Shown here piece after piece: positions 8,850-18,206 of a stretch of DNA of 64,000 bases. The position numbers and the translations under genes were made by a program. Below the pieces are notes generated by a model. It searched no databases. It was given only the letters and a program-made list of their open reading frames with translations, and had not been told where the DNA came from. Source of the stretch: JBAYIE01 sp041665785 (lineage in GTDB: Bacteria > Bacteroidota > Bacteroidia > UKL13-3); NCBI GenBank assembly GCA_041665785.1, contig JBAYIE010000003.1:62001-126000 (forward strand), read 5' to 3'. The first letter of the stretch is position 1. Each line of letters opens with the position of its first letter.

Positions 8850-8876
8850 TGCGGCCATTTCATAATCTAAAGGCAC

Positions 8877-9509
8877 ATGACTATTCCTGTTTCAGATATT
8901 TTAATTAGTCCGCAAGAATTTCCCGTGATGGAGCATTTTTATACCATTCAGGGAGAAGGTTTTCATGCAGGACGTGCAGCCTATTTTATTCGTCTGGGTG
9001 GTTGTGATGTTGGATGTGTGTGGTGTGATGTGAAGGAAAGTTGGGATGTAGCCTTGCACCCAATGATTTCCGTTTCAGATCTGGTAAAACACGTACGCGA
9101 TGTTCATGCCCAGGTAGCGGTAATCACTGGTGGAGAACCGCTTTTACATAGGTTGGATCCATTAACCAACGCACTGCAAGCGTCAGGGGTCAAAACCCAT
9201 ATTGAAACTTCCGGATCATCTCCGCTTAGCGGAACATGGGATTGGATTTGTGTATCCCCAAAGAAATTTAAAGCGCCATTGAAGGAGGTGATTGCTGCAG
9301 CAGATGAATTGAAAATTGTAGTGTTTAACAAAAGTGATTTTGCATGGGCCAGTCAATGGGCAGCCTTGGTAAAACCCGGTTGCAAACTATTTCTTCAACC
9401 CGAATGGGATCAACGCGAAAAAGTGATTCCCCTGATCATAGAGTTTGTGAAGACAAACCCACAATGGGAAATCTCCTTACAGGTACATAAATACATGCAA
9501 ATTCCTTAG
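8877..9509 (+). CDS. queE: 7-carboxy-7-deazaguanine synthase QueE, radical SAM
   Basis: Radical SAM enzyme that converts 6-carboxytetrahydropterin to 7-carboxy-7-deazaguanine in queuosine/preQ0 synthesis, 210 aa. The 4Fe-4S cluster cysteines are Cys43, Cys47 and Cys50 in GGCDVGCVWCD. The preceding FYTIQGEGFHAGRAAYFIRL is diagnostic of QueE, and TGGEPLLH is the SAM-binding GGE motif. It overlaps the 3' end of the convergent ccmF gene by 4 bp. The later pathway gene queA lies at 46.6 kb, and no queC, queD or queF is visible here. Confidence 0.95.
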   Translation: MTIPVSDILISPQEFPVMEHFYTIQGEGFHAGRAAYFIRLGGCDVGCVWCDVKESWDVALHPMISVSDLVKHVRDVHAQVAVITGGEPLLHRLDPLTNALQASGVKTHIETSGSSPLSGTWDWICVSPKKFKAPLKEVIAAADELKIVVFNKSDFAWASQWAALVKPGCKLFLQPEWDQREKVIPLIIEFVKTNPQWEISLQVHKYMQIP

Positions 9510-12082
9510 GCTGCGCTTTGTTTGTGGCGGTCGCTGTTTGATTGCTCATTCAATTTTCTGAATTCATCAATGCGCCTGAAAATGGCAAACAAAAAGCCGA
9601 TGATCATAATGATGGTACCACTCCATACCAGATTAATCCAGGGGAATTTGATGGCTTTCATGATGATGAATTCATTGGATGTATCCTTATCGGCCAACTC
9701 TACGGAGATTTGCCCGGTCTTTGGATCTACACCGGTAAACTGAATCCTCATACCGGCTTCTTCCAGTTCGGCAGGATATTGAACAATGGAATTTTTCTGA
9801 ATACCAAAAATGGATTGAGCAGGAATTGTTTTTTCGAGGGTTATTAATTCGAAATCGGCACTCAGCAAAACCTTCATTTCCGACATATCAATTTCTTTGT
9901 TGTCTTTAACATTGGAAGAAACAGCTTTTAAAACCAGATAACCTTTGTTGGTTACCAGCGTATCTCCGGTTTTCATCTGATGGGTAACCGGATGAATGTA
10001 TTTGGCTTCGGATTTATTTTTTGGTACCGAACTGATATAGGTAAAGATATCGTGTGAGATATAATGTTTTGTATCCGGATTGGCTACCAGTCCCATTTTC
10101 GGATTGATTTGTCCGTTGGGGTAAAGGTCAAATTCATATTCAACCGCATTGGTTTTCGGGTTGATTTTTTTGTAATGCACCTGATAATAATTATTCACCC
10201 ATTCGGTTGAATCGCTCACATATTCTATTTCATATTCACCCATGCGCAAAGGCTTGCCTTTTTCTAGATAAACATGTTCAGTATTTGCTTTCTCATCAAA
10301 TTCAGGATTGAGCATCTGTCCGCTTTGGTTGATGCTGATTACTTCTTTGTTGGCCGAAGAAACAAGCACACCGATTACCAAAACGCCGAAACCGATATGT
10401 GCAATGGCCGAACCTGCCGAACGAATGCGCCCTTTCAGCATAGGAAGCAGGATGGATGCATTGGCGGATAATCCGTATAAAGCGGCAAACAGTAATCCCG
10501 AATAAAACCAATTCTGCAATTCAAAAAAGAACATCAAACCAATGGTTAACAACAAGGCAATAGCTGCATGGATACCAATACGTTTTATCGCATCTGTATT
10601 TTTCTTGAATTTTAAGAGTTGCGCCACACCGGTCAGGATTGCCAGCATAATGGCAATAGGCATTTGAAATCGATTGTAGTGCGAGATGGCATCTACCGGT
10701 GGTGCAATATTCAATCCGAAGAGTTTGCTGAATACCGGAATAGAGGTGGTAAAGGCAATCTGAAAGGCAGAAATCAACAATACAAGACTTCCAATAAACA
10801 TCCAGAACTCGCGCGTGTAAACTGCTTCCTCTTTTTCGGAGCGGGGAATGGTTTTGAAGAGGCTGTAAAAATTGTAACCGAGAAAACCAAATCCGAGGAT
10901 AATCAATGGCCAGTTGCTCATTCCCCATTTTTCTATTGCAATCAGACCGAAAATAAACAAAATGAATGCACCTATATATGTTAATTTCAGCACTCGGGAT
11001 TGCAACAAAACAAATGCCGGTAACCACACAAACAACATCATGAATACGAGTAGTTGTCCGCTCATGCCCAAATCGGTAAACGAGTGCACAGATGCGTTGC
11101 CCAATATTCCGCTACGTGTTAAAAAAGTGGCATACAATACCAGAATAAATGTTGTAAGTATCAACAAAAATCCCATGTTCAATGCATTTCCGCTGTGTTT
11201 GTAAATCAGCATTACATGCATACCGGCTATCAAAATCAACCAGGGTATAAGCGATGCATTTTCTACGGGATCCCAAGCCCAATAACCACCAAAACTTAAA
11301 CTTTCATAAGCCCAGAATCCACCCATGATAATACCCGTACCCAATACCATTACACTGACCAATGCCCAGGGTAGGGCAGGTTTAAGCCAACCGGTAAAAT
11401 CGCGCTTCCAAAGTGCAGCTACTGCATAGGCATAAGGAACAATGGTTGTGGCAAATCCAAAAAACAACGTAGGCGGATGAATGACCATCCAATAATTTTG
11501 AAGGAGTGGATTGAGACCGTTTCCATCTGTTATTTTACTCAGGTAATCCGGACGTTTAAAGATAGGAGCATTACCCATGGCAACGCGTAATAATTCGAAT
11601 GGACTGCTTCCCAATTTGTATCCCAAAATTTTGACACCAATGAGCATGGAGGTTAATGCAATTTGAGATAGCATCACTACGGCCATCACCGGATTTGTCC
11701 ATTTTCCGGCTGTACGAATCAGGATATTTCCAATGACCATCTGCCAGAAAATCCACAACAAAAAACTGCCTTCCTGCCCTTCCCAGAAACAGGAGATCAT
11801 GTATTCTACCGGCAAGTCGCGCGATGAATGCTGCCAGGCATAATGGTATTCAAACATATGCTGGTGAATGATATAGAATAATATCCCTACAATACTGAGC
11901 ACTGCTACAGTATGCGTATGAAATGCCCATTTAGCAATGTTCGACCAGGTTTCATCGTTGCGTTGAGTGGCAAAAAAATAGGCCAGCGTTGCCAGAATGG
12001 AAGTGCCAAAGGCCAATACCACCGCAAAATGTCCAAGGTTTCCGAATATCAGGTTTTCACCTGCAAATTGAAGTTCGTTCAT
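9506..12082 (-). CDS. ccmF: Cytochrome c-type biogenesis protein CcmF-like (heme lyase)
   Basis: Large polytopic inner-membrane protein of the heme-handling family that ligates heme to apocytochrome c, 858 aa. The tryptophan-rich WWD-type motif appears as FGGYWAWDPVENASLIPWL (about residues 262-280), followed by TRSGILGNASVHSF, and many hydrophobic helices are spread through the first 570 residues. A long periplasmic part at residues about 590-800 precedes a last helix at about 815-837. It is longer than the well-known 650-residue enterobacterial proteins. No other ccm gene is next to it. Confidence 0.9.
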   Translation of the reverse strand: MNELQFAGENLIFGNLGHFAVVLAFGTSILATLAYFFATQRNDETWSNIAKWAFHTHTVAVLSIVGILFYIIHQHMFEYHYAWQHSSRDLPVEYMISCFWEGQEGSFLLWIFWQMVIGNILIRTAGKWTNPVMAVVMLSQIALTSMLIGVKILGYKLGSSPFELLRVAMGNAPIFKRPDYLSKITDGNGLNPLLQNYWMVIHPPTLFFGFATTIVPYAYAVAALWKRDFTGWLKPALPWALVSVMVLGTGIIMGGFWAYESLSFGGYWAWDPVENASLIPWLILIAGMHVMLIYKHSGNALNMGFLLILTTFILVLYATFLTRSGILGNASVHSFTDLGMSGQLLVFMMLFVWLPAFVLLQSRVLKLTYIGAFILFIFGLIAIEKWGMSNWPLIILGFGFLGYNFYSLFKTIPRSEKEEAVYTREFWMFIGSLVLLISAFQIAFTTSIPVFSKLFGLNIAPPVDAISHYNRFQMPIAIMLAILTGVAQLLKFKKNTDAIKRIGIHAAIALLLTIGLMFFFELQNWFYSGLLFAALYGLSANASILLPMLKGRIRSAGSAIAHIGFGVLVIGVLVSSANKEVISINQSGQMLNPEFDEKANTEHVYLEKGKPLRMGEYEIEYVSDSTEWVNNYYQVHYKKINPKTNAVEYEFDLYPNGQINPKMGLVANPDTKHYISHDIFTYISSVPKNKSEAKYIHPVTHQMKTGDTLVTNKGYLVLKAVSSNVKDNKEIDMSEMKVLLSADFELITLEKTIPAQSIFGIQKNSIVQYPAELEEAGMRIQFTGVDPKTGQISVELADKDTSNEFIIMKAIKFPWINLVWSGTIIMIIGFLFAIFRRIDEFRKLNEQSNSDRHKQSAA

Positions 12083-12101
12083 GAAAGATAAATGTAATGT
12101 G

Positions 12102-12109
12102 CAAAGGTA
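12102..12109 (-). promoter_or_regulatory. -7 element for ccmF
   Basis: On the minus strand the sequence reads TACCTTTG, an exact TAnnTTTG match 19 bp ahead of the ccmF start codon. The -33 box was not resolved. Confidence 0.45.
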
Positions 12110-12138
12110 AGGAAAGAATAGGAATTAACGGTGCAGGG

Positions 12139-13266
12139 TCAATCCTCATCCTTCTGTTGCAATTGCATCAGCAGGCTGTATGCCCCGTGTATTACAAAGT
12201 CTTTGTCCATCAGGTTTTCCAAACCCTTTTCTACCGGTGTTTGTCCGTTTTGCGAAGGTCCAATACTTACTTCGGTCATTGTAAAAGTTTTATCGGCCGA
12301 TACGTAGAATACATATGTTTTCCCTTCAAAACTCACAATGGCATCATCGGGGAGAAGGTATGCCACAACAGGTGAGAGTGGAATTTCAGCATTCATATAC
12401 ATTCCCGGCATCAGGGTTTTGTCATAATCTTCAAAATGACAATGCACTTCAGCACTGTGATCCTGATCCAGATTTTTGCTGATGAGCAGGATGCTTGCTT
12501 CGTGCCTGGTTTCAGGTGCTGAATTATTGTATGCCCACACTTTTTGACCTACATGAAGCTTTACCAGGTCTTTTTCAAAAACCTTCATTTTTAAGTGAAT
12601 ATCATCAGGATTAACCAGTTCAAAAACCACATCGGAAGGATTTACATACTTTCCTATGTTTACATTGACTTTGGCAACAAAACCATCGATGGGTGAAAGT
12701 ACATTAACCGAACGAGACAAGGATTGTTCAGTGAGTTTTTCAGGATTAACCGAGATGAGCAAGAGTTTTTCGGACAACGATTTCAGCATCACTTTTTGTG
12801 AATTGAAATCTGACTCTGCTTGCTGAAGTGCTTTGTCGCTGCCTGCTTTTTGTATATTTAATTCCTGTTGACGGGTCAGTTCTTTTTGCATTAGTTCCAA
12901 TTTACTTTTTGCGGTCAGGTATTCCTGTTGCAATTGGATAAACTGGGGATCTTCAATCCGGGCTATAACTTCGTTTTTGTGCACATGCATACCGGCCAGT
13001 AAATGCGATTCTTTGATGTATCCTCCTAACGGGAAGCTGACTGAGACAATATTTTGCGGAGGCACTTCAATGGTTCCAAAAACGCGCAGCATCGGAGCGA
13101 TTTTTTCCTGTTTGCCTTTTCCGGTTTGTACTTCGGCATTTTTTATCTGATCATCAGTAAGTGTCAGGACAAAGTTATTTTCGTCAGTCTGGTTGGCCTC
13201 TTCAGGTGCTTGTGAATTGCAGGACCATAAGGTTAAAACAAGAAAGCATATCGTAAGTAATTTCAT
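12139..13266 (-). CDS. Heavy-metal RND efflux periplasmic adaptor, HlyD/CusB family lipoprotein
   Basis: Membrane fusion protein linking an inner-membrane RND pump to an outer-membrane channel, 375 aa. The N terminus is a lipoprotein signal with lipobox LWSC (Cys16). A barrel/lipoyl half (LRVFGTIEVPPQNIVSVSFPLGG) is followed by a coiled-coil hairpin (residues about 105-170, rich in Gln, Glu and Lys). The returning lipoyl half reads NVLSPIDGFVAKVNVNIGKYV. It starts 1 bp after the stop of the RND gene, so the two are one operon. Metal specificity is not readable here. Confidence 0.92.
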   Translation of the reverse strand: MKLLTICFLVLTLWSCNSQAPEEANQTDENNFVLTLTDDQIKNAEVQTGKGKQEKIAPMLRVFGTIEVPPQNIVSVSFPLGGYIKESHLLAGMHVHKNEVIARIEDPQFIQLQQEYLTAKSKLELMQKELTRQQELNIQKAGSDKALQQAESDFNSQKVMLKSLSEKLLLISVNPEKLTEQSLSRSVNVLSPIDGFVAKVNVNIGKYVNPSDVVFELVNPDDIHLKMKVFEKDLVKLHVGQKVWAYNNSAPETRHEASILLISKNLDQDHSAEVHCHFEDYDKTLMPGMYMNAEIPLSPVVAYLLPDDAIVSFEGKTYVFYVSADKTFTMTEVSIGPSQNGQTPVEKGLENLMDKDFVIHGAYSLLMQLQQKDED

Positions 13267-13267
13267 A

Positions 13268-16200
13268 TCAAAGGTTCATTAAATAGTGTAAGTGAATCAG
13301 GTTTTGATTATAGTTTTGCAAGGCGTCGAAGTATTGCAGATTTACAGCTGAGGCCTGATTAATGAGCATGAGCCAGTTCAGGTAATTGATCTCGCCACTA
13401 CGCATTTGCGCATTGGCAGCCTGAATGAGTTCCTGCATCTGACTTTTCAATCGTTCATACCGGTTCAATATCTCCGACGATTCACGATACGTTTTCAACG
13501 CTTGTTTGTATTCCGTTTCCCAGGCCTGCATGCTCAGCTGCAATTTGTTTTTTTGAATGGAAGTTTGAATAGAAGCCGCTTGTATATGGTGTTTTTGAGA
13601 GCCATAGAAAACAGGAATAGCCAAACCTACCTGCGCCGATTGGAATCGGGTAGAAGTAGAATAGGTTATCCCATCTGCGCCATTACCGACCATAGTCATG
13701 TTGTTATACCCCACTGTTAATTCAGGTAAAAACTTGCGTCGGTTGAGTCGCAAAGTTGCTTCTGTAGCCTGCAATTCAGATTCCAGTGAACGCAAATACG
13801 GATGTTCTTTCAGGTTAAAGTTTTGAAGCGGCAACGAATCCTGTAATTTTTTCAGAGGATCACTTAAGGTAAAGCTATCGTTTGTGTTCAACAACAATTG
13901 AAGCTGCATATAGGTGTTTGCATAATCGAGCTCAGCCCTATTTGATAACAAGGCAGATTGGCTGCTTTGTATGGAAGCTGAGATAGACTCAATGCGGTTG
14001 CTTTCACCTTTGGCAACGCGCATATCGCTTAACTTTGATGCATAATTAAATAAGCTGTCGAGTGTTTGATAGGCGGACTTTTTTTCATGAAGGTACAACA
14101 TCGTCAGGTAGGTACTTCTCACTTTTCGCGTCAGTTCCTTTTCCTTCAGCATCTGCTGATAATTCATGCCTTTCCAATCAGCCCTCATGACTTGTTTTTG
14201 TGCGGCGTAAATTCCCGGTAAAGCGAATGACTGAATAACCGAAAAACGATTGTCTTTATAGGCACTGTTGATCTGACCATATTCGGCTGAAAACAATGTT
14301 TTTGGTGGATCAAAGGAAGTTCCTAGCAATGATTTTTGATAGGCTGTGTTCAATACCGATCCCTGCAATTCGAGATTGTTTTTTAATGCTGTCTGAATGG
14401 CCTGATTCAGCGTAAGGGATGTTTGCGCCTGTGAGGCAAATGGGAAGAGTAGCATCAGGAGCCAAACTTTAGGAATTGCAGACAAAGCGGAGAACTTTTT
14501 TCGGTTAAAAAGAATATACAACATAGGCAAAACATAAAGAGTTAAAAATGTTGATAGCAGCAATCCGCCAATTACAACTGTTGCCAGTGGCCGCTGTACT
14601 TCGGCACCTGCACCGTTGCTCAGTGCCATGGGAAAAAATCCGAATGAAGCTACTGCAGCAGTCATGAGTACGGGTCGAAGACGAAGTGTTGTGGCTTTGA
14701 TAACGGATTGGATCAGGTTTTCGTTATCTGTAACTACCATGCGTTTGAATTCAGCCACCAATACAATTCCATTCAGTACTGATACCCCAAAAAGGGCAAT
14801 GAATCCGATGCCTGCACTTATGCTGAAAGGCATTCCGCGCAGTGCCAGTAAATATATTCCACCGGTCGCCGATAAGGGAATGGCCGAATAAATTAATAAA
14901 CTCAGGCTTACGGATTGGAACGCGAAATACAATAAGAGGAAGATCAACAACAATACAATTGGAACTGCAATGAATAATCGTTGCTTTGCTGCATTCAGAT
15001 TTTCGAATGCACCGCCAAACGTGATATAATATCCGGGCGGGAATTTAATTTGGTTTTCACTTTTTTGATTCAGTTCCTGAACAATGCTTTGTACATCCCT
15101 GTTTCGTACATTAAATCCAACAACAATTCTGCGCTTGGCATCTTCGCGCTGAATTTGATTTGGTCCATGCGTGTAGTTGATTTTAGCCAGCAGATGCAGT
15201 GGAATCTGACCTCCTCCCGGAACCGGAATCAACAGGTTGTTGATAGATCCGGCATCATTTCGCAACTCCTGATTTAAACGTACTACAAGATCAAATCTTT
15301 TTTCACCTTCGAGCACGATTCCGCTGCTTTGACCTGCAAAGGATGCATTGATTACCTTGTTCACATCAGCAATATTCACGCGATATTGAGCCAGGGCAGC
15401 CCGGTTGAATTCAATTACTACCTGTGGCATACCCAATGCCGCTTCAATATACAAATCGCGTGCACCATCAATGGTTTGTATAATTTTGCCCAGTGCATGA
15501 GCATAAGCTGATAATGTATCCAGATTTTCGCCAAAAATTTTGCAAACTACATCTTGCCGGGCTCCGGTCATTAATTCGTTGAAACGCATTTGAACTGGGT
15601 ATTGAAAGCCCACCTGTAAACCGGGAATAGCAGATAGCGAGGCAGCCATTTTATCAGCCATCTCCGGAAATGTTTTCGCTGATGTCCATTCTTTCTTGTC
15701 TTTCAGAATGATCATCATATCGGCCGCTTCGATGGGCATGGGATCAGTTGGAACTTCACCGCTTCCGATTTTCGTTACTACTTTTTCAACCTCGGGATAT
15801 TCTTTTTTTAATATGCGCGAAGCTTTGGAAACCATATCCACCATCGTATTCAGATTGCTTCCTGTCATGATCCGTGTTTCCACGGCAAAATCGCCTTCTT
15901 CCAGTTGTGGTATAAATTCCCCACCCATTTGACTTAAAACCAAAACAGCACCGGTAAACAAGGTAAGTGCTGATCCAAGAATAAGCTTCGGATATTGTAA
16001 AACTTTCTGCAAGCTATGAGTGAACCCTGCGCTTAATTGCGTAAAATAATGTTCTGTAATACCCGGTTTTTTGCGGTAATTCCGGTTTAACAACCAGGCG
16101 CTCATCATCGGAACATACGTTAACGAAAGCAGGAAGGCACCGGTTAATGCAAACGCAACAGTTTGCGCCATGGGTTTAAACATTTTACCTTCAATTCCCT

Positions 16201-17608
16201 GGAGGGTTAGAATAGGCAGGTAAACAATCAGAATGATTATTTGCCCAAAAATGGCGCTGTTCATCATTTTACCGGCCGTATCTTTTACTTCTTCGTTCAT
16301 GGCTTCTTTACTGAAGGTGTATTGATTGAATGCTGATGACCGGTGTCGCAATTGATGTAATGTGGCCTCAATAATAATTACTGCACCATCTACAATCAAA
16401 CCGAAATCAAGCGCACCTAAACTCATGAGGTTACCACTCACTCCAAACAGATTCATCATGATTACTGCAAACAACATAGACAGTGGTATAACGGAGGCTA
16501 CCAACAGGCCGGCGCGCAAGTTTCCAAGAAACAATACGAGAATAAACACGACAATCAGTGCACCTTCCATCAGGTTTGTTTTAACCGTGGAAATGGCATG
16601 ATTCACCATTTTGGTGCGATCCAGAAAGGGTTCTATTTCTACACCTTCAGGTAAAGATTTACGGATTTTTTCTATCCGTTCTTTCACGTTCCGGATTACC
16701 TTGTTGCTGTTGGCCCCCTTCAACATCATTACCACTGCGCCGGTCACTTCTCCTTCATCGTTGTAGCACATGGCACCGTATCTCGTTGCATGCCCGATAC
16801 GTATATCAGCCACATCGCGCAACATAACCGGTATTCCATCATCTGCTGTGCGGATTGCTATTTGTGCCAGATCTTCCATCGTGCCGATTAATCCCTCGGT
16901 CCGGATGAATTGGAGGGTTGGTCCTTTCTCAATATAGGCGCCACCGGTATTCTGGTTATTTTCTTCAAGCGCATGCAAAATATCGGTAATGCTCAGCTGA
17001 TAGGATTGCAATTTTTGCGGGTTTACACTGATCTCAACCTGTTTGAGTTTTCCTCCAAAACTGCTGACCTCAGCAACCCCATCAACTCCCAATAATTGTC
17101 GGCGAATTATCCAGTCCTGAAAAGTTCTCAGATCTGTTTCCGAATACCGATGTTCATACCCGGGTTTGGCTTTTACAACATACTGATAAATTTCGCCAAG
17201 CCCGGTAGAAACAGGTCCCATTTCCGGTATGCCTATTTCAGGAGGGATCTCGGATTGGATTTTTGCCAAACGCTCAGATACTTGCTGACGCGCCCAATAG
17301 ATGTCAATTTCATCTTTGAAGGTAATGGTTACCAACGATAGTCCGAATCGCGAAAAACTTCTGATTTCCTCAGTTCCGGGAATATTGCTATTGGCCTGTT
17401 CAACAGGAAATGTAACGAGTCTTTCGATATCGGTTGCTCCAAAAGAGGGCGCAACCGTAATAATCTGTACCTGATTGCTGGTAATATCGGGTACAGCGTC
17501 GATGGGCAGTTGGGTAATCTGATAACTGCCATAACCAATAAGGCCAATAACGAAAAGCCCTATCAGCAATTTATTCCTGACGGAAAAATTGATAATTGTT
17601 TTTAACAT
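13268..17608 (-). CDS. CzcA-family heavy-metal RND pump fused to a TolC-like outer-membrane channel
   Basis: 1446-aa fusion. Residues 1 to about 1040 are a complete RND proton antiporter. The TM4 signature LDFGLIVDGAVIIIE begins near Asp401 and matches the DFGxxxDGA pattern of divalent-cation (Co, Zn, Cd, Ni type) HME-RND pumps, not the Cu/Ag type. Residues about 1043-1061 form a signal-peptide-like stretch (KVWLLMLLFPFASQA, with cleavage expected before Gln1062). From there to 1446 is a TolC-family outer-membrane factor (SLTLNQAIQTALKNNLEL, long coiled coils). Separate adaptor and pump-channel genes make a full tripartite exporter. The frame is continuous, so this is a true fusion. Confidence 0.93.
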   Translation of the reverse strand: MLKTIINFSVRNKLLIGLFVIGLIGYGSYQITQLPIDAVPDITSNQVQIITVAPSFGATDIERLVTFPVEQANSNIPGTEEIRSFSRFGLSLVTITFKDEIDIYWARQQVSERLAKIQSEIPPEIGIPEMGPVSTGLGEIYQYVVKAKPGYEHRYSETDLRTFQDWIIRRQLLGVDGVAEVSSFGGKLKQVEISVNPQKLQSYQLSITDILHALEENNQNTGGAYIEKGPTLQFIRTEGLIGTMEDLAQIAIRTADDGIPVMLRDVADIRIGHATRYGAMCYNDEGEVTGAVVMMLKGANSNKVIRNVKERIEKIRKSLPEGVEIEPFLDRTKMVNHAISTVKTNLMEGALIVVFILVLFLGNLRAGLLVASVIPLSMLFAVIMMNLFGVSGNLMSLGALDFGLIVDGAVIIIEATLHQLRHRSSAFNQYTFSKEAMNEEVKDTAGKMMNSAIFGQIIILIVYLPILTLQGIEGKMFKPMAQTVAFALTGAFLLSLTYVPMMSAWLLNRNYRKKPGITEHYFTQLSAGFTHSLQKVLQYPKLILGSALTLFTGAVLVLSQMGGEFIPQLEEGDFAVETRIMTGSNLNTMVDMVSKASRILKKEYPEVEKVVTKIGSGEVPTDPMPIEAADMMIILKDKKEWTSAKTFPEMADKMAASLSAIPGLQVGFQYPVQMRFNELMTGARQDVVCKIFGENLDTLSAYAHALGKIIQTIDGARDLYIEAALGMPQVVIEFNRAALAQYRVNIADVNKVINASFAGQSSGIVLEGEKRFDLVVRLNQELRNDAGSINNLLIPVPGGGQIPLHLLAKINYTHGPNQIQREDAKRRIVVGFNVRNRDVQSIVQELNQKSENQIKFPPGYYITFGGAFENLNAAKQRLFIAVPIVLLLIFLLLYFAFQSVSLSLLIYSAIPLSATGGIYLLALRGMPFSISAGIGFIALFGVSVLNGIVLVAEFKRMVVTDNENLIQSVIKATTLRLRPVLMTAAVASFGFFPMALSNGAGAEVQRPLATVVIGGLLLSTFLTLYVLPMLYILFNRKKFSALSAIPKVWLLMLLFPFASQAQTSLTLNQAIQTALKNNLELQGSVLNTAYQKSLLGTSFDPPKTLFSAEYGQINSAYKDNRFSVIQSFALPGIYAAQKQVMRADWKGMNYQQMLKEKELTRKVRSTYLTMLYLHEKKSAYQTLDSLFNYASKLSDMRVAKGESNRIESISASIQSSQSALLSNRAELDYANTYMQLQLLLNTNDSFTLSDPLKKLQDSLPLQNFNLKEHPYLRSLESELQATEATLRLNRRKFLPELTVGYNNMTMVGNGADGITYSTSTRFQSAQVGLAIPVFYGSQKHHIQAASIQTSIQKNKLQLSMQAWETEYKQALKTYRESSEILNRYERLKSQMQELIQAANAQMRSGEINYLNWLMLINQASAVNLQYFDALQNYNQNLIHLHYLMNL

Positions 17609-17672
17609 ACAAATGCTGTCTGATCAATGAAACATAACTATCCCATAATGGAATAGCGTAATATTTTTTGAA

Positions 17673-18053
17673 TCAGCAGGATTTAGGCGGTTGCCAGATA
17701 GCAGTAGGATGACCGGATTGACGGGAAGATAGAGGAGGCATAGGGAAGTCGTTTGAACTATCCGCAAACAGATGGATTTCATGCGCCTGTGTGGGTTGCA
17801 GCAAACAAATCAGAATCGTGAGGTTGATGCAACCTTCATGCGATTTGAAAGGTAAATGATGATCATGATGGTTGCCGGTTTGTTCTTCCTGAGTGTAGTG
17901 GACTTTCAGGTATTGTATAAAGTTCAGTTGAGTGTCGTTTGACCTATGGTGCCAATAATGCTCTACCAGTACAGGAAACTTTAGCAGTTCGCTGCATTCG
18001 GTGGTTGCAATCATATGCAACGCAATCATTAGTATGGATAACCATTTTTTCAA
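17673..18053 (-). CDS. Small His-rich secreted protein of the metal-efflux operon
   Basis: 126-aa protein with an N-terminal signal peptide (MKKWLSILMIALHMIATTEC, probably cleaved or lipidated near Cys20). Histidine clusters occur at EHYWHHR and at NHHDHHLPF, and a second hydrophobic segment at about residues 76-88 (CINLTILICLL) is followed by a Pro/Ser tail ending in Cys. It is the first gene ahead of the RND fusion (64 bp gap, same strand). Metal binding in the periplasm is inferred from the histidines and context. I do not recognise a named family. Confidence 0.75.
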   Translation of the reverse strand: MKKWLSILMIALHMIATTECSELLKFPVLVEHYWHHRSNDTQLNFIQYLKVHYTQEEQTGNHHDHHLPFKSHEGCINLTILICLLQPTQAHEIHLFADSSNDFPMPPLSSRQSGHPTAIWQPPKSC

Positions 18054-18206
18054 GCAATCAAAGATAAGGGGATGTCAGAAAAATTTCAAATCGGGAAAAA
18101 GTGACGAAAATTATGTTTAAACTGAAGCCTTTGTAAAGGATCGATCATATTTTGACCAATTGTGTTAATTTTATGCAATAAACCGCATTTTTACAAACAA
18201 CAACCC

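Noticed and set aside
8591..8876. preQ1 riboswitch ahead of queE
   Set aside because: No preQ1-type hairpin and A-rich tail pattern seen in the region.
10521..11027. 168-codon frame on the minus strand
   Set aside because: Alternative frame inside ccmF; Cys/Arg/His-rich composition typical of a shadow.
13268..17608. Cu/Ag-specific CusA assignment
   Set aside because: The TM4 motif is DFGxxxDGA, the divalent-cation type, rather than the Cu/Ag pattern.
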